From an uncultured Bacteroides sp. (lineage in GTDB: Bacteria; Bacteroidota; Bacteroidia; Bacteroidales; Bacteroidaceae), in the NCBI GenBank assembly GCA_949294185.1, contig CASFGA010000007.1, positions 1 to 64,000 on the forward strand: DNA of 64,000 nucleotides. The letters are read 5' to 3'. The translations under genes and the position numbers were made by a program. This document shows, piece after piece, positions 9,205 to 17,360 of this stretch; the stretch's first letter is position 1, and every line of letters begins with the position of its first letter. The notes below the pieces were generated by a model. The model was given only the letters and a program-made list of their open reading frames with translations, was not told where the DNA came from and made no database searches.

Positions 9205-10013
9205 GATGCTATATTTAAAGCCAATACTTTCTTTTCTTCCTGCACTACAAAATCAGTGTAATAAATCACATTCCAATTCCCTTCCTTGTCTTCTGTCAAG
9301 GCGGAAAGAGTTTCTACCCAATCGCCCGAGTTAAGGTAATGAATGCCGTCTATCATGCAGTTCGCCGGATGATGAATGTGTCCGCAGATGACCCCATAGC
9401 ACTGGCGGGCACGGGCAAAAGACACCAGAATCCTTTCAAAGTCCGAAATATACGACACGGCTGTCTTCACTTTCTGCTTGACAGCCTGCGAAAGAGAATA
9501 GTAAGGTTTCCCATGCTTCACCCGATAGCGGTTGTACAGTCCGTTCAGCCACAAAAGCAACGTATAGCCTATATCTCCCAACTTTGCAAGCCACTTCATT
9601 TCAGTGGTCACCTTATCAAACACATCTCCATGAGTCACGAAATAATAGCGTCCGTTACTTTCCAATGTATAATCCTTCACTATCTGAATGTTGGCGAAAC
9701 GCATCGGAACGAGACTGTCTAAAAAGTCATCATGGTTTCCACACACATAGACAACCTCCGTGCCATGCTTCTCCATCATGTTCATGATAATCTTGAAGAA
9801 GCGCGTATGCTCAGGCTTCCATTTTTTCACTCCCGACTTCTGGAGACTCCATCCGTCGATGATGTCGCCGTCCAGAATCAGACGGTCGCAGTCCACGCTG
9901 CTCAAGAAATCGCTCACTTCGTTTACTTTCGAGTGTGATGTGCCAAGATGAATGTCTGAAAGCACAATCGTGCGGTAATAAGGTCTCTGCTTTTCCATCT
10001 GTGCGATATCCAT
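9201..10013 (-). CDS. LpxH-like metallophosphoesterase
   Basis: A 270-residue calcineurin-type phosphoesterase annotated in relatives as UDP-2,3-diacylglucosamine diphosphatase. The five metal-binding blocks are present: LSDIHLG, LDGDIIDGW, VCGNHDD, VTHGDVFD and ICGHIHHP. In the lipid A pathway LpxH releases UMP from UDP-diacylglucosamine; Bacteroidetes carry several such paralogues, so this copy, coupled to a glycosyltransferase, may act on another lipid. The gene sits between a HicB-like gene (four bases upstream) and the glycosyltransferase (four-base overlap). A later ATG at 9998 is a possible alternative start. Confidence 0.85.
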   Translation of the reverse strand: MDIAQMEKQRPYYRTIVLSDIHLGTSHSKVNEVSDFLSSVDCDRLILDGDIIDGWSLQKSGVKKWKPEHTRFFKIIMNMMEKHGTEVVYVCGNHDDFLDSLVPMRFANIQIVKDYTLESNGRYYFVTHGDVFDKVTTEMKWLAKLGDIGYTLLLWLNGLYNRYRVKHGKPYYSLSQAVKQKVKTAVSYISDFERILVSFARARQCYGVICGHIHHPANCMIDGIHYLNSGDWVETLSALTEDKEGNWNVIYYTDFVVQEEKKVLALNIAS

Positions 10014-10017
10014 AAGC

Positions 10018-10209
10018 TTATGCCATATCCTCCAAACCGTATACCGAAGATATTTCGCAAAGAAACTCCTGCGCCATCACCTCTACATTCTCTATCGCGT
10101 CTTCTACGGTCTCACCGTAGGCAAAGCATTGCTCGTGCTCCATCAGATAAGCATAATACTCACCGTTCGGCATGCACTCTACCACGTATTTTCCTGCAAT
10201 AACTTCCAT
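10018..10209 (-). CDS. HicB-like small protein (UPF0150 fold)
   Basis: A 63-residue protein, with the pattern CMPNGEYYAYLMEHEQCFAY followed by GETVEDAIENVEVMAQEFL. This is the one-domain HicB/UPF0150 fold, a partly degraded RNase H fold best known from antitoxins of HicAB pairs. No HicA-like double-stranded-RNA-binding toxin gene and no DNA-binding domain is present beside it. It is the first gene of an apparent operon with the phosphoesterase and glycosyltransferase, so an antitoxin role is doubtful and a small regulatory or accessory role is possible. Confidence 0.7.
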   Translation of the reverse strand: MEVIAGKYVVECMPNGEYYAYLMEHEQCFAYGETVEDAIENVEVMAQEFLCEISSVYGLEDMA

Positions 10210-10310
10210 AAGCTTTACGTTGTTGATTAAACTTGCCCAAAGGTCAACATTTCATGTTTCAAAACCATGTACGAGAAATTACATTTCGATGAAAGATGGT
10301 TTCCCCCGAC

Positions 10311-10342
10311 AAAAAGACCCGGAAGCGTGCTGCCTCCGGGTC
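10311..10342 (-). terminator. Terminator of the outer-membrane barrel gene
   Basis: On the minus strand GACCCGGAGG and CTTCCGGGTC form a stem with a short loop, followed by TTTTT (A at 10311-10315 on the plus strand). It stands about 50 bases after the stop at 10395. Confidence 0.75.
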
Positions 10343-10394
10343 GCAATCATGGCTCACGCCATCTGTCTGAAATATGAGAGAAAATTTCCATGTA

Positions 10395-10955
10395 TCAGAA
10401 TCTGTAGCCTACGCCGATGGCGAAACTCATATTCTTGCCTTCATCAAACGGGCTAGTAAAGCCATGTTGGCCTGTAATGCCTACAATATAACGGTCGTTC
10501 AGCTCCGCACCTACTCCCCATTGCAGACCAATGTCAAAACGGTCGGCATCGCCTTCATCCTTATCGAAGACTTTCATGTCACCTCCACCGTCAAACTTTA
10601 CTTTTCCACCCAATCCGAATGCCAAATAAGGGCCTGCATTTATAAACAGCTTGGCATTGTCTGTAACGGCGAACTTGTAGGCGGCCAGGATAGGAATGTC
10701 CAGATAAACGGGACGAGCCTTATAAACATCCTTTATCTTATATCCTTTTGATGTAAACATCACTCCCGGTTGGAATGCCCAGTTCTCATTAAACTCATAA
10801 TCCATACCCACACCCATAGTGAAACCCGGCAATGCCTTCGTTCCGTCAACGGTCAAATTACTGAAGTTCATGCCAAACTTGGCATCCCATCTCAATTGAG
10901 AAAAGCCTGCTACGGCAAACATTCCGAACAGAACGGTTAACAACAATTTTTTCAT
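10395..10955 (-). CDS. Small outer-membrane beta-barrel protein (PorT-like)
   Basis: A 186-residue exported protein with a signal peptide (MKKLLLTVLFGMFAVAGFSQ) and alternating strands ending in an aromatic residue (GVGYRF), as outer-membrane barrels do. The pattern WDAKFGMNFSNLT, GVGMDYEFNENWAFQPG and FINAGPYLAFGLGGK matches the PorT/OmpW-like barrel group that is abundant in Bacteroidetes. Ligand or function is unknown. It has its own promoter (11067-11095) with a leader of about 105 bases and its own terminator, so it is probably expressed alone. Confidence 0.85.
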   Translation of the reverse strand: MKKLLLTVLFGMFAVAGFSQLRWDAKFGMNFSNLTVDGTKALPGFTMGVGMDYEFNENWAFQPGVMFTSKGYKIKDVYKARPVYLDIPILAAYKFAVTDNAKLFINAGPYLAFGLGGKVKFDGGGDMKVFDKDEGDADRFDIGLQWGVGAELNDRYIVGITGQHGFTSPFDEGKNMSFAIGVGYRF

Positions 10956-11066
10956 AATCTCACTTTTTTAGTTTCAGCCCAGTCCCCTCAGGCTTTTACT
11001 TTTGAAAGAAGTGCAGGGACTGCCTTCCCTTACGGCAAAGGCACACTTCCTTTTTTCCTTCACAAG

Positions 11067-11095
11067 CAAATGTATACAATTATTCCAAAAACAAA
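11067..11095 (-). promoter_or_regulatory. Promoter of the outer-membrane barrel gene
   Basis: Minus-strand TTTG (11095-11092), 17 bases and TACATTTG (11074-11067) fit the Bacteroidetes promoter pattern, with spacing slightly short. Transcription would start near 11060, leaving a leader of about 105 bases. Confidence 0.5.
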
Positions 11096-11244
11096 AAATG
11101 TCCATCATGCCCACCAAACCGGATTTCTTACCAAAAGAACAAAAAGCATGACTATCCGCGCTCAATCGGAAACTAAAAAGGCTAAAAAAGCTACAGCATC
11201 CGAAAGTTCATTTCCACCTGACGCCCAAAATTTCTCCTATATAT

Positions 11245-11278
11245 AAAAAAAGCGCCGGATATAATCATTCCGGCGTTT
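11245..11278 (-). terminator. Terminator of the GHL10 gene
   Basis: Minus-strand CGCCGGA and TCCGGCG pair around a short A/T loop and run into a tract of seven T. It begins 14 bases after the stop codon at 11292. Confidence 0.8.
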
Positions 11279-11291
11279 TCCTATCGGCATA

Positions 11292-12794
11292 TCATAATTT
11301 GATACGTTTGGAAACAGGCTTCGACTCATTATGAAGACGGTCGAGGGCAGTAACCACATAACGGTATTTCGTCTTGCCGTCGTCGTAAGGCAACTTATAA
11401 AAAGTATCCCGTGTAATGGCGACAATATGCGACGGATCATCCAAATCGACCTTTTCCTTCCGGTCAAAACGGTAGACCACATACTGCACCGCCTCGTCCA
11501 TCTCAGTTCTGGCCTTCGGCGGAGTCCAGAACAAAATATATCCGTCTTCCGTCCAAACCGGTTTTACCTTCCTCACTTTTTTAGGAGCCTCATCATCAAT
11601 GAAAGGCGAAGCAGGGAGCAAAGCCGGATACTTGTGATATCTGCCGACAAGCACATCCCGGTAATTCCCCTTGTTTTCCACCACGGCGGCAGCATACCAC
11701 AGGCAGCTCCCTTTCACCGTAGGCAATGAGCGCTGCAAATCCAACTTGGCAAAAATCTGGCTTCGGTTCGGATTCTGGGGGTCGGCCTTTGTCACCGTGC
11801 GCATCACATCCTGTCCGATGTAAAGAGGACGGGCAGCCGAATTCTTTGCCCACCAACGGACAAGTGTATCATAATCGGCGGCAGGATGTCCGATTTCCCA
11901 ATAAACCTGCGGAATGTTATAGTCCACCCATCCGTTGTTCACCCACATCAGCACATCGGCATAAAGATCGTCGTAATTCTGCAAGCCCCGCGTATCGCTT
12001 CCGTTCGGGTCACTTTTCCGGTTCCGATAAATGCCGAAAGGCGAAACGCCGAACTTCACCCACGGCTTCACCTCACGCACCGTTTCGTGAATCTCCTTGA
12101 TCAGCACATTCACATTGTCACGACGCCAGTCATCACGCCTGCTGAATCCCCGTCCATAGGCAGCAAAGCTCAGGTCGTCCGGGAACTTTTCACCCGGATT
12201 GGGGTATGGATAGAAATAATCATCCATGTGAATGGCATCTATGTCATAACGCGACACAATGTCGCGCACAATCCTACAGATATACTTACGTGATTCGGGC
12301 AGGCCGGGGTCGAAATAAAGCTGTCCGCCGTAACTGACAAAAAGTTCGGGATGCCTGTTGTAAAGATGCATGGGAGAAAGAGCAGCTGTCCCTTTTGTCT
12401 TGGCACGGTAGGGATTAATCCATGCATGCAGCTCCATTCCCCGCTTGTGACATTCGTCTGTCATAAACTGAAGCGGGTCCCATTCCGGCGCGGGAGCCTT
12501 GCCTTGCACACCGGTAAGGAAACGGCTCCACGGCTCATACGAAGATTTATAAAGCGCATCGGCCTCCGCCCGCACCTGGAATATGATGGCGTTGATGCCT
12601 GCCTTCTGCAAACTGTTGAGTTGGGAAACAAGCGTTTGCTTCATCTTTTCCGTCGGCATGCCCTGGAATTGTCCGTTTACACACTGAATCCAAGCTCCGC
12701 GAAACTCCCGCTTGGGGTAACGCTCTTCAGCTCTCAATCCTTTCATGCTCCAACAAAGCACAAGCATGACAAGGAATAAAACTTTCATTTTCAT
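11292..12794 (-). CDS. Secreted family-10-like glycosyl hydrolase (GHL10/YngK type) with Fn3-like C terminus
   Basis: A 500-residue exported protein: signal peptide MKMKVLFLVMLVLCWSMKGLRA, then the glycosyl hydrolase-like 10 TIM barrel. Typical blocks are REFRGAWIQCVNGQFQGM, INAIIFQVRAEADALY, GMELHAWINPYRA, DAIHMDDYFYPYP and WVKFGVSPFGIYRN. The last 90 residues (VRKVKPVWTEDGYILFWTPP to RLHNESKPVSKRIKL) resemble a fibronectin type III module. The substrate is not established for the family; cell-wall or host glycans have been suggested. The start at 12794 follows from the signal peptide; a longer frame upstream lacks one. It is divergent from a GH29 fucosidase. Confidence 0.87.
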   Translation of the reverse strand: MKMKVLFLVMLVLCWSMKGLRAEERYPKREFRGAWIQCVNGQFQGMPTEKMKQTLVSQLNSLQKAGINAIIFQVRAEADALYKSSYEPWSRFLTGVQGKAPAPEWDPLQFMTDECHKRGMELHAWINPYRAKTKGTAALSPMHLYNRHPELFVSYGGQLYFDPGLPESRKYICRIVRDIVSRYDIDAIHMDDYFYPYPNPGEKFPDDLSFAAYGRGFSRRDDWRRDNVNVLIKEIHETVREVKPWVKFGVSPFGIYRNRKSDPNGSDTRGLQNYDDLYADVLMWVNNGWVDYNIPQVYWEIGHPAADYDTLVRWWAKNSAARPLYIGQDVMRTVTKADPQNPNRSQIFAKLDLQRSLPTVKGSCLWYAAAVVENKGNYRDVLVGRYHKYPALLPASPFIDDEAPKKVRKVKPVWTEDGYILFWTPPKARTEMDEAVQYVVYRFDRKEKVDLDDPSHIVAITRDTFYKLPYDDGKTKYRYVVTALDRLHNESKPVSKRIKL

Positions 12795-12828
12795 CGTTTC
12801 TAATAATAACAGTCTTTCTTTCGGGAGA

Positions 12829-12836
12829 CAAAGATA
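12829..12836 (-). promoter_or_regulatory. Putative -7 element of the GHL10 gene
   Basis: TATCTTTG on the minus strand matches TAnnTTTG exactly, 35 bases before the start codon. The -33 box is not clear (a TTG lies 23 bases away). Confidence 0.4.
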
Positions 12837-12971
12837 GGGGAAAAAACAAGAATGTAAAACAATTCCTCTATAAAAGACCGGGATATTCACATTTCGGCAA
12901 GCCATACCTTTTCATCGATATAGTCTTATATATTTCTGCATTAGTCCTATTACCATAAAGCGGCAAGTTCG

Positions 12972-12979
12972 TAATTTTG
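12972..12979 (+). promoter_or_regulatory. Putative -7 element of the first GH29 gene
   Basis: TAATTTTG matches TAnnTTTG and lies 25 bases before the ATG at 13005. No TTTG stands at the -33 distance, which may mean that an activator is needed. Confidence 0.45.
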
Positions 12980-13004
12980 CCACAGACCATAAAACTTAAA
13001 GTCC

Positions 13005-14600
13005 ATGAAAAACCAATCGTTTAAGCAAACAGCAAAAAGCATGAAAGGCATTTTGACCATCGCTTTGGCCGGCGCACTGCTGACGGCATGCACCTCCAAG
13101 CCCCAAAAGCATTACGATGTTGATTCCGTTGCCTCAGAGAAAGGGACGGAAGTGTTCCAACCCGACTGGACGAACATCGCCCGGCACTACAAGTTTCCCC
13201 AGTGGTTCCAAGACGGGAAGTTCGGCATCTTCATCCATTGGGGCGTATATTCCGTTCCTGCCTTCGGCAATGAATGGTACTCCCGGAACATGTATCTGAA
13301 AGACAGCCCTGAATACAAACATCACATTGAAACCTACGGAAAGCAGACTAACTTCGGATACAAAGACTTTATCCCGCTCTTTACGGGCGACAAGTTTGAT
13401 GCCGACGAATGGGCGGCACTGTTCAAAGAGGCCGGAGCCAGATACATCGTGCCCGTAGCCGAGCATCACGACGGATTTGCCATGTATGACAGCGAACTGA
13501 ACGAATGGAACGCCGTCAAGATGGGCCCTAAGAAAGACATCATAGGACTGCTGAAAAACGCCGCAGAAAAGCAGGGCATCACATTCGGAGTGTCTACACA
13601 CCGGGCGGAAAACGCCTGGTTCTTCAACGGCGGCATGGAGTTTCCATCCGATGTGCAGGACACAACCATCACACTCTACGGAAGAAGATATAAGGGGACT
13701 CCGGAAAAAAGAGAGGCCTATACCGATGATGTGGCCCGCGAATGGCAGGAACACACCTACGAACTGATAGCCAAATACCAGCCCAGCCTGCTGTATTTCG
13801 ACTGGACGGTCAATGATTCAGTCCTGATGCCTTATTTCAACAAGATTGTCGCCTATTATTACAACAACGCTCTGGACTGGGGGAAGGAAGTGGCTGTCAA
13901 TACCAAGCAGGGTTATCCCACCGACATACAGATCTGGGACATGGAGCGCGGAAAGTCGGACAAGATGATGGAACATCCGTGGCAAACCTGCACTTCCGTC
14001 GGAAAGAAGTCATGGGGATACATTAATGGAGAAGAATACAAGACTCCAGAACAAATCATACACGACTTGATAGACATCGTGAGCAAGAACGGAAACCTGC
14101 TGCTGAACATAGGCCCGCGACCCGACGGTTCCATCCCTGAAGAAGCCCAAGACATCCTCCGGTCGATAGGCGGATGGCTAAAGACAAACGGAGAGGCGAT
14201 TTATGGGACACGGTGCTGGAAGAAGTATGGAGAGGGTGATGCCGTCACGACAAAAGGCTCGTTCAGCGACAACCAGGCTACCGAATACACCTCACGCGAC
14301 ATACGTTTCACCACCAAAGGCAATGACCTTTACGCCATCGTGCTGAACTGGGATGCCGGCAGTTTCCTCATTACCTCTCTGACCAAAGAGGTGATAGGAG
14401 ATGCAAAGATAACGGGCATCACGCTCTTAGGCTCGGATGAAGCCATCCGATGGGAGGAAATGGACAAGGGACTCCGCATCTTTTTCCCGACACAAAAGCC
14501 TTGCGACTATGCCTACTCATTCAAGATATCCTTCGACGGCGAAGTGGGCAAGAACCTGAAGTCGGAAGCAAGCGATGAAGCGATGAAGCACGGTGCATAA
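13005..14600 (+). CDS. GH29 alpha-L-fucosidase lipoprotein (first copy)
   Basis: Removes terminal L-fucose from glycans with retention of configuration. The 531-residue protein has a lipoprotein signal (GALLTACTS, cysteine near residue 29), so it is probably anchored in the outer membrane or periplasm. The GH29 barrel follows: WFQDGKFGIFIHWGVYSVPA, GARYIVPVAEHHDGFAMYDS, TFGVSTHRAENAW, and LLYFDWTVND, whose aspartate is in the position of the catalytic nucleophile. The end is the small beta domain typical of GH29. It is followed by a terminator and faces a second GH29 gene across an AraC regulator. Linkage specificity cannot be told. Confidence 0.93.
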   Translation: MKNQSFKQTAKSMKGILTIALAGALLTACTSKPQKHYDVDSVASEKGTEVFQPDWTNIARHYKFPQWFQDGKFGIFIHWGVYSVPAFGNEWYSRNMYLKDSPEYKHHIETYGKQTNFGYKDFIPLFTGDKFDADEWAALFKEAGARYIVPVAEHHDGFAMYDSELNEWNAVKMGPKKDIIGLLKNAAEKQGITFGVSTHRAENAWFFNGGMEFPSDVQDTTITLYGRRYKGTPEKREAYTDDVAREWQEHTYELIAKYQPSLLYFDWTVNDSVLMPYFNKIVAYYYNNALDWGKEVAVNTKQGYPTDIQIWDMERGKSDKMMEHPWQTCTSVGKKSWGYINGEEYKTPEQIIHDLIDIVSKNGNLLLNIGPRPDGSIPEEAQDILRSIGGWLKTNGEAIYGTRCWKKYGEGDAVTTKGSFSDNQATEYTSRDIRFTTKGNDLYAIVLNWDAGSFLITSLTKEVIGDAKITGITLLGSDEAIRWEEMDKGLRIFFPTQKPCDYAYSFKISFDGEVGKNLKSEASDEAMKHGA

Positions 14601-14610
14601 ACACCATTAC

Positions 14611-14655
14611 AAGTCCGGCAGACCCATCCGCTGAATCTGTCGGACTTTCCTTTTT
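14611..14655 (+). terminator. Terminator of the first GH29 gene
   Basis: AGTCCGGCAGA (14612-14622) and TCTGTCGGACT (14636-14646) pair with one G-T and lead into TTCCTTTTT. The T tract touches the last codon of the convergent araC-type gene. Confidence 0.75.
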
Positions 14656-15512
14656 CACTGATAATCCCGCCGGTATTCCTGGGGAGTCATCCCTGTCACC
14701 TTCTTGAACAGACGGTTGAAATAGGAGTAGTCTTCGAAAGCAAGGCGGTAGGCCACTTCTTTCACCGAGAGCGTTTCGGTAATCAATATAAGCTGGGCCT
14801 TTTCTATCTTCTTCTGATTGACGTATTTCAAGGGAGTCATATTCATCTCATGCTTGAAAAGACGGATGAAATGGTCTTTCGACAGACAGGCATTCTCGGC
14901 CAGAACCTCCAGGCTGATTGCCTCATCCATGTGCTTGCGGATATACAACACAGCTTTAGCTATGCGGCTGTCTTTGGCATCCACCTTCAGCCCCGCATGT
15001 TTGAAGAAGCGCGAAAGCAGCTGAAGCACGATTCCCCGCGATTCCACCTTGTCGCAAAAGGCCCGCTGCCGGTTCTTCATCAGACTTTGCATCAGTGTAG
15101 GATTGTTGTCGTATGTGGAAGGGTCGGATTTCTGAAGGCTCATGTGAGGATTTATCTCACACAATCGCCGGAACAGAGACAGTTCCCACCCGCCTGCCTC
15201 TATTTCAAACGGAAAAGTCCACTGCTCCAGCCAGTCTTCTTCATCCTTATGCTCCTCGTAAATGTGCAGGTAATAATGCACGAAACGGCCGCTGCAAATA
15301 TTGGTATGGCGCGCATAAGCGGGAATGAAATACATGTGCCCCGCCCGCAGACGATGCGTACCATCGGAAAGCTTCACCATGGCCTCACCCTCGGTCACAT
15401 AATACAAACGCGTGAAAGGGCTGTTGACATCCTTCCAGTTCCAGTCGGCATCATGCACAGCCATCCCCACATTCAGCACCAACGGACACAACCGATCCAC
15501 CTGCATACCCAT
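14655..15512 (-). CDS. AraC family transcriptional regulator
   Basis: A 285-residue regulator with an N-terminal cupin sensor domain (about 20-150; FTRLYYVTEGEAMVKLSDG, AGHMYFIPAYARHT) and a C-terminal pair of helix-turn-helix motifs (SLEVLAENACLSKDHFIRLF and VKEVAYRLAFEDYSYFNRLF, ending TPQEYRRDY). It is read divergently from the fucosidase/fucose-oxidation genes and lies between two GH29 genes, so it very likely controls them in response to fucose or a product of its breakdown; this is inferred from position. Its own promoter (15539-15570) and a palindrome (15578-15594) lie in the shared 201-base region. Confidence 0.92.
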   Translation of the reverse strand: MGMQVDRLCPLVLNVGMAVHDADWNWKDVNSPFTRLYYVTEGEAMVKLSDGTHRLRAGHMYFIPAYARHTNICSGRFVHYYLHIYEEHKDEEDWLEQWTFPFEIEAGGWELSLFRRLCEINPHMSLQKSDPSTYDNNPTLMQSLMKNRQRAFCDKVESRGIVLQLLSRFFKHAGLKVDAKDSRIAKAVLYIRKHMDEAISLEVLAENACLSKDHFIRLFKHEMNMTPLKYVNQKKIEKAQLILITETLSVKEVAYRLAFEDYSYFNRLFKKVTGMTPQEYRRDYQ

Positions 15513-15538
15513 AACCCGTCATTTTTTCTTTACGGGGA

Positions 15539-15570
15539 TAAAGGTAGACGATTATTCCATCCCCTGCAAA
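15539..15570 (-). promoter_or_regulatory. Promoter of the AraC-type regulator gene
   Basis: Minus-strand TTTG (15570-15567), 20 bases and TACCTTTA (15546-15539) differ from the consensus only in the last base. It is about 27 bases before the start codon. Confidence 0.5.
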
Positions 15571-15577
15571 TTATCCG

Positions 15578-15594
15578 ACAAAAATCGTTTTTGT
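15578..15594. promoter_or_regulatory. Candidate operator palindrome in the araC/GH29 divergent region
   Basis: ACAAAAA TCG TTTTTGT is a 17-base inverted repeat with perfect 7-base arms. It lies just upstream of the regulator promoter and about 88 bases upstream of the GH29 -7 element, a reasonable site for a regulator. Binding by the AraC-type protein is an inference; such proteins often prefer direct repeats. Confidence 0.4.
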
Positions 15595-15681
15595 TCTTAC
15601 TAAGAATTCTTAAATTCAGAGACATGTCGATTTTGCCCATAATCTTCCCCTTTTATCCTATCTGCATAAAGAAAATGTGCG

Positions 15682-15689
15682 TATTTTTG
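15682..15689 (+). promoter_or_regulatory. Putative -7 element of the fucose operon
   Basis: TATTTTTG matches TAnnTTTG, 25 bases before the ATG at 15714. The -33 position carries no TTTG, which suits a promoter that depends on an activator. Confidence 0.45.
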
Positions 15690-15713
15690 TTTTCAGAAAA
15701 GCACTGTAATATT

Positions 15714-17360
15714 ATGAAAGCAAAACTATTGATTGCATCCCTGCTCCTTTCTGTGGGAGCATTCGCCCAGACATTCCAAGTGCCAGTATCGGAAAAAGAC
15801 GAACCGATGATGAAGGGGAAGTTTGAACCCGACTGGGAATCGTTGAAACAGTATCAGATACCGGAATGGTTTCGAAACGCCAAATTCGGGATATGGGCGC
15901 ACTGGGGGCCACAATGTGTGGAAGGAACGGGCGACTGGATGGCGCGCTCGATGTATATCGAAGGCTCACGGGAATATGAATATCATGTGAAACACTACGG
16001 ACACCCGTCGGAATTCGGGTTCAAGGACATTATCCCACTGTGGAAAGCCGAGCGATGGAATCCGGACAGACTGGTGAAATTCTACAAGCAGATAGGTGCA
16101 CAATATTTCTTTGTACTGGGAAACCATCATGACAATATGGACTTGTGGGACAGCAAATACCAGCCATGGAACTCTGTCAATATGGGCCCGAAGAGAAATG
16201 TCCTTGGTGAATGGGAGAAAGCAGCGCGCAAATACGGACTGTATTTCGGGGTCAGCCTGCACGCCGACCATGCATGGACATGGTATGAAGTAGCCCAACG
16301 GCACGACACAATAGGGCCGAAAAAGGGTATTCCATACGACGGGAAACTGACCAAAGCGGACGGAAAGGGCAAATGGTGGGAAGGATATGACCCGCAAGAC
16401 CTTTATGCGCAAAATCATCCCCTGAGCGAAAACAGTTGGGACAATGGCATGATTCACCGCCAGTGGGGATGGGAAAACGGGGCTTGCCCGCCTTCGCAGC
16501 AGTTTGTCACGAACTTCTACAACCGCACACTCGATGTCATCAACCGCTACAACCCTGACCTGCTGTATTTCGATGTGACCGGCCTTCCCTTTTATCCCGT
16601 GAGCGATGCCGGACTGAAGATAGCCGCCCACTTTTACAACCACAGCATGGCGACACACGGCAGTCTGAAAGCCGTCATGTTCGGCAAGATTCTCGACGAA
16701 GAACAGCGCAAAGCGTTGGTTTGGGATGTGGAGCGCGGAGCGCCCAACGAGATTCTCCCCACACCATGGCAGTCATGTTCCTGCATCGGAGGGTGGCATT
16801 ACAACACTTCCATCTATGAAAACGACGGGTACAAGTCGGCCTCGTATGTGGCGAAACTGCTCATCGACATCGTAAGCAAGAACGGAAACCTGCTGCTCAG
16901 CGTACCGCTCCGTGCCGACGGCACATTCGATGAAAAGGAAGAAAAGATTCTGAAGGAGTTCGGAGACTGGATGAGCGTCAACAAAGAAGCCATCTACAAC
17001 ACGCGTCCCTGGAAGAAATTCGGCGAAGGCCCGGTGGCGGAAGAAGACATCCCGCTCAATGCACAAGGATTCAACGAAGATGCGTACAACCGTGCCGGAG
17101 CAGATGAAATCCGCTTCACGCAGACTGAGCAATATCTCTATGCCACTGCCCTCGGATGGCCTGAAAACGGGACAGTCACCATCAGGTCACTGGCAAAAGG
17201 TTCGAAGCTTTATCCGCAGAATATAGGCGAAATCATCTTATTGGGCTATGGCAAAGTAAAGGCAGAACGCACCTCCCAAGGGCTTGTCATCACGCTGCCC
17301 GAAAAACCGCTTAACGCAATAGCCCCCGTGTTACGAATCAAAAAACAGCAGAACTTATGA
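15714..17360 (+). CDS. GH29 alpha-L-fucosidase (second copy)
   Basis: A 548-residue exported fucosidase with a cleavable signal peptide (MKAKLLIASLLLSVGAFAQ) instead of a lipobox. Family blocks: WFRNAKFGIWAHWGPQCVEG, YFFVLGNHHDNMDLWDSK, YFGVSLHADHAW, and LLYFDVTGLPFYP with the nucleophile-position aspartate. It differs clearly from the first copy, for example by an insert of about 40 residues around KKGIPYDGKLTKADGKGKWW. The open frame extends far upstream (to 14850), but the signal peptide and promoter fix the start at 15714. Its stop overlaps by four bases the start of the mutarotase gene, so the released fucose is linked to its uptake and oxidation. Confidence 0.93.
   Translation: MKAKLLIASLLLSVGAFAQTFQVPVSEKDEPMMKGKFEPDWESLKQYQIPEWFRNAKFGIWAHWGPQCVEGTGDWMARSMYIEGSREYEYHVKHYGHPSEFGFKDIIPLWKAERWNPDRLVKFYKQIGAQYFFVLGNHHDNMDLWDSKYQPWNSVNMGPKRNVLGEWEKAARKYGLYFGVSLHADHAWTWYEVAQRHDTIGPKKGIPYDGKLTKADGKGKWWEGYDPQDLYAQNHPLSENSWDNGMIHRQWGWENGACPPSQQFVTNFYNRTLDVINRYNPDLLYFDVTGLPFYPVSDAGLKIAAHFYNHSMATHGSLKAVMFGKILDEEQRKALVWDVERGAPNEILPTPWQSCSCIGGWHYNTSIYENDGYKSASYVAKLLIDIVSKNGNLLLSVPLRADGTFDEKEEKILKEFGDWMSVNKEAIYNTRPWKKFGEGPVAEEDIPLNAQGFNEDAYNRAGADEIRFTQTEQYLYATALGWPENGTVTIRSLAKGSKLYPQNIGEIILLGYGKVKAERTSQGLVITLPEKPLNAIAPVLRIKKQQNL

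Larger units (their letters stand above)
10956..11291. other. 336-base intergenic region with promoter, leader hairpin and terminator
   Basis: The right side holds the terminator of the GHL10 gene (11245-11278); the middle holds the promoter of the barrel gene (11067-11095). Its leader can form a hairpin between CAGTCCC (11022-11016 on the minus strand) and GGGACTG (10986-10980). No coding sequence is supported. Confidence 0.5.

Noticed and set aside
10018..10209. HicAB toxin-antitoxin module
   Set aside because: Only the HicB-like half is present and it sits in an operon with lipid-sugar enzymes.
14850..15713. N-terminal extension of the second fucosidase frame
   Set aside because: Overlaps the regulator gene antisense and the shared promoter region; a clear signal peptide begins at 15714.
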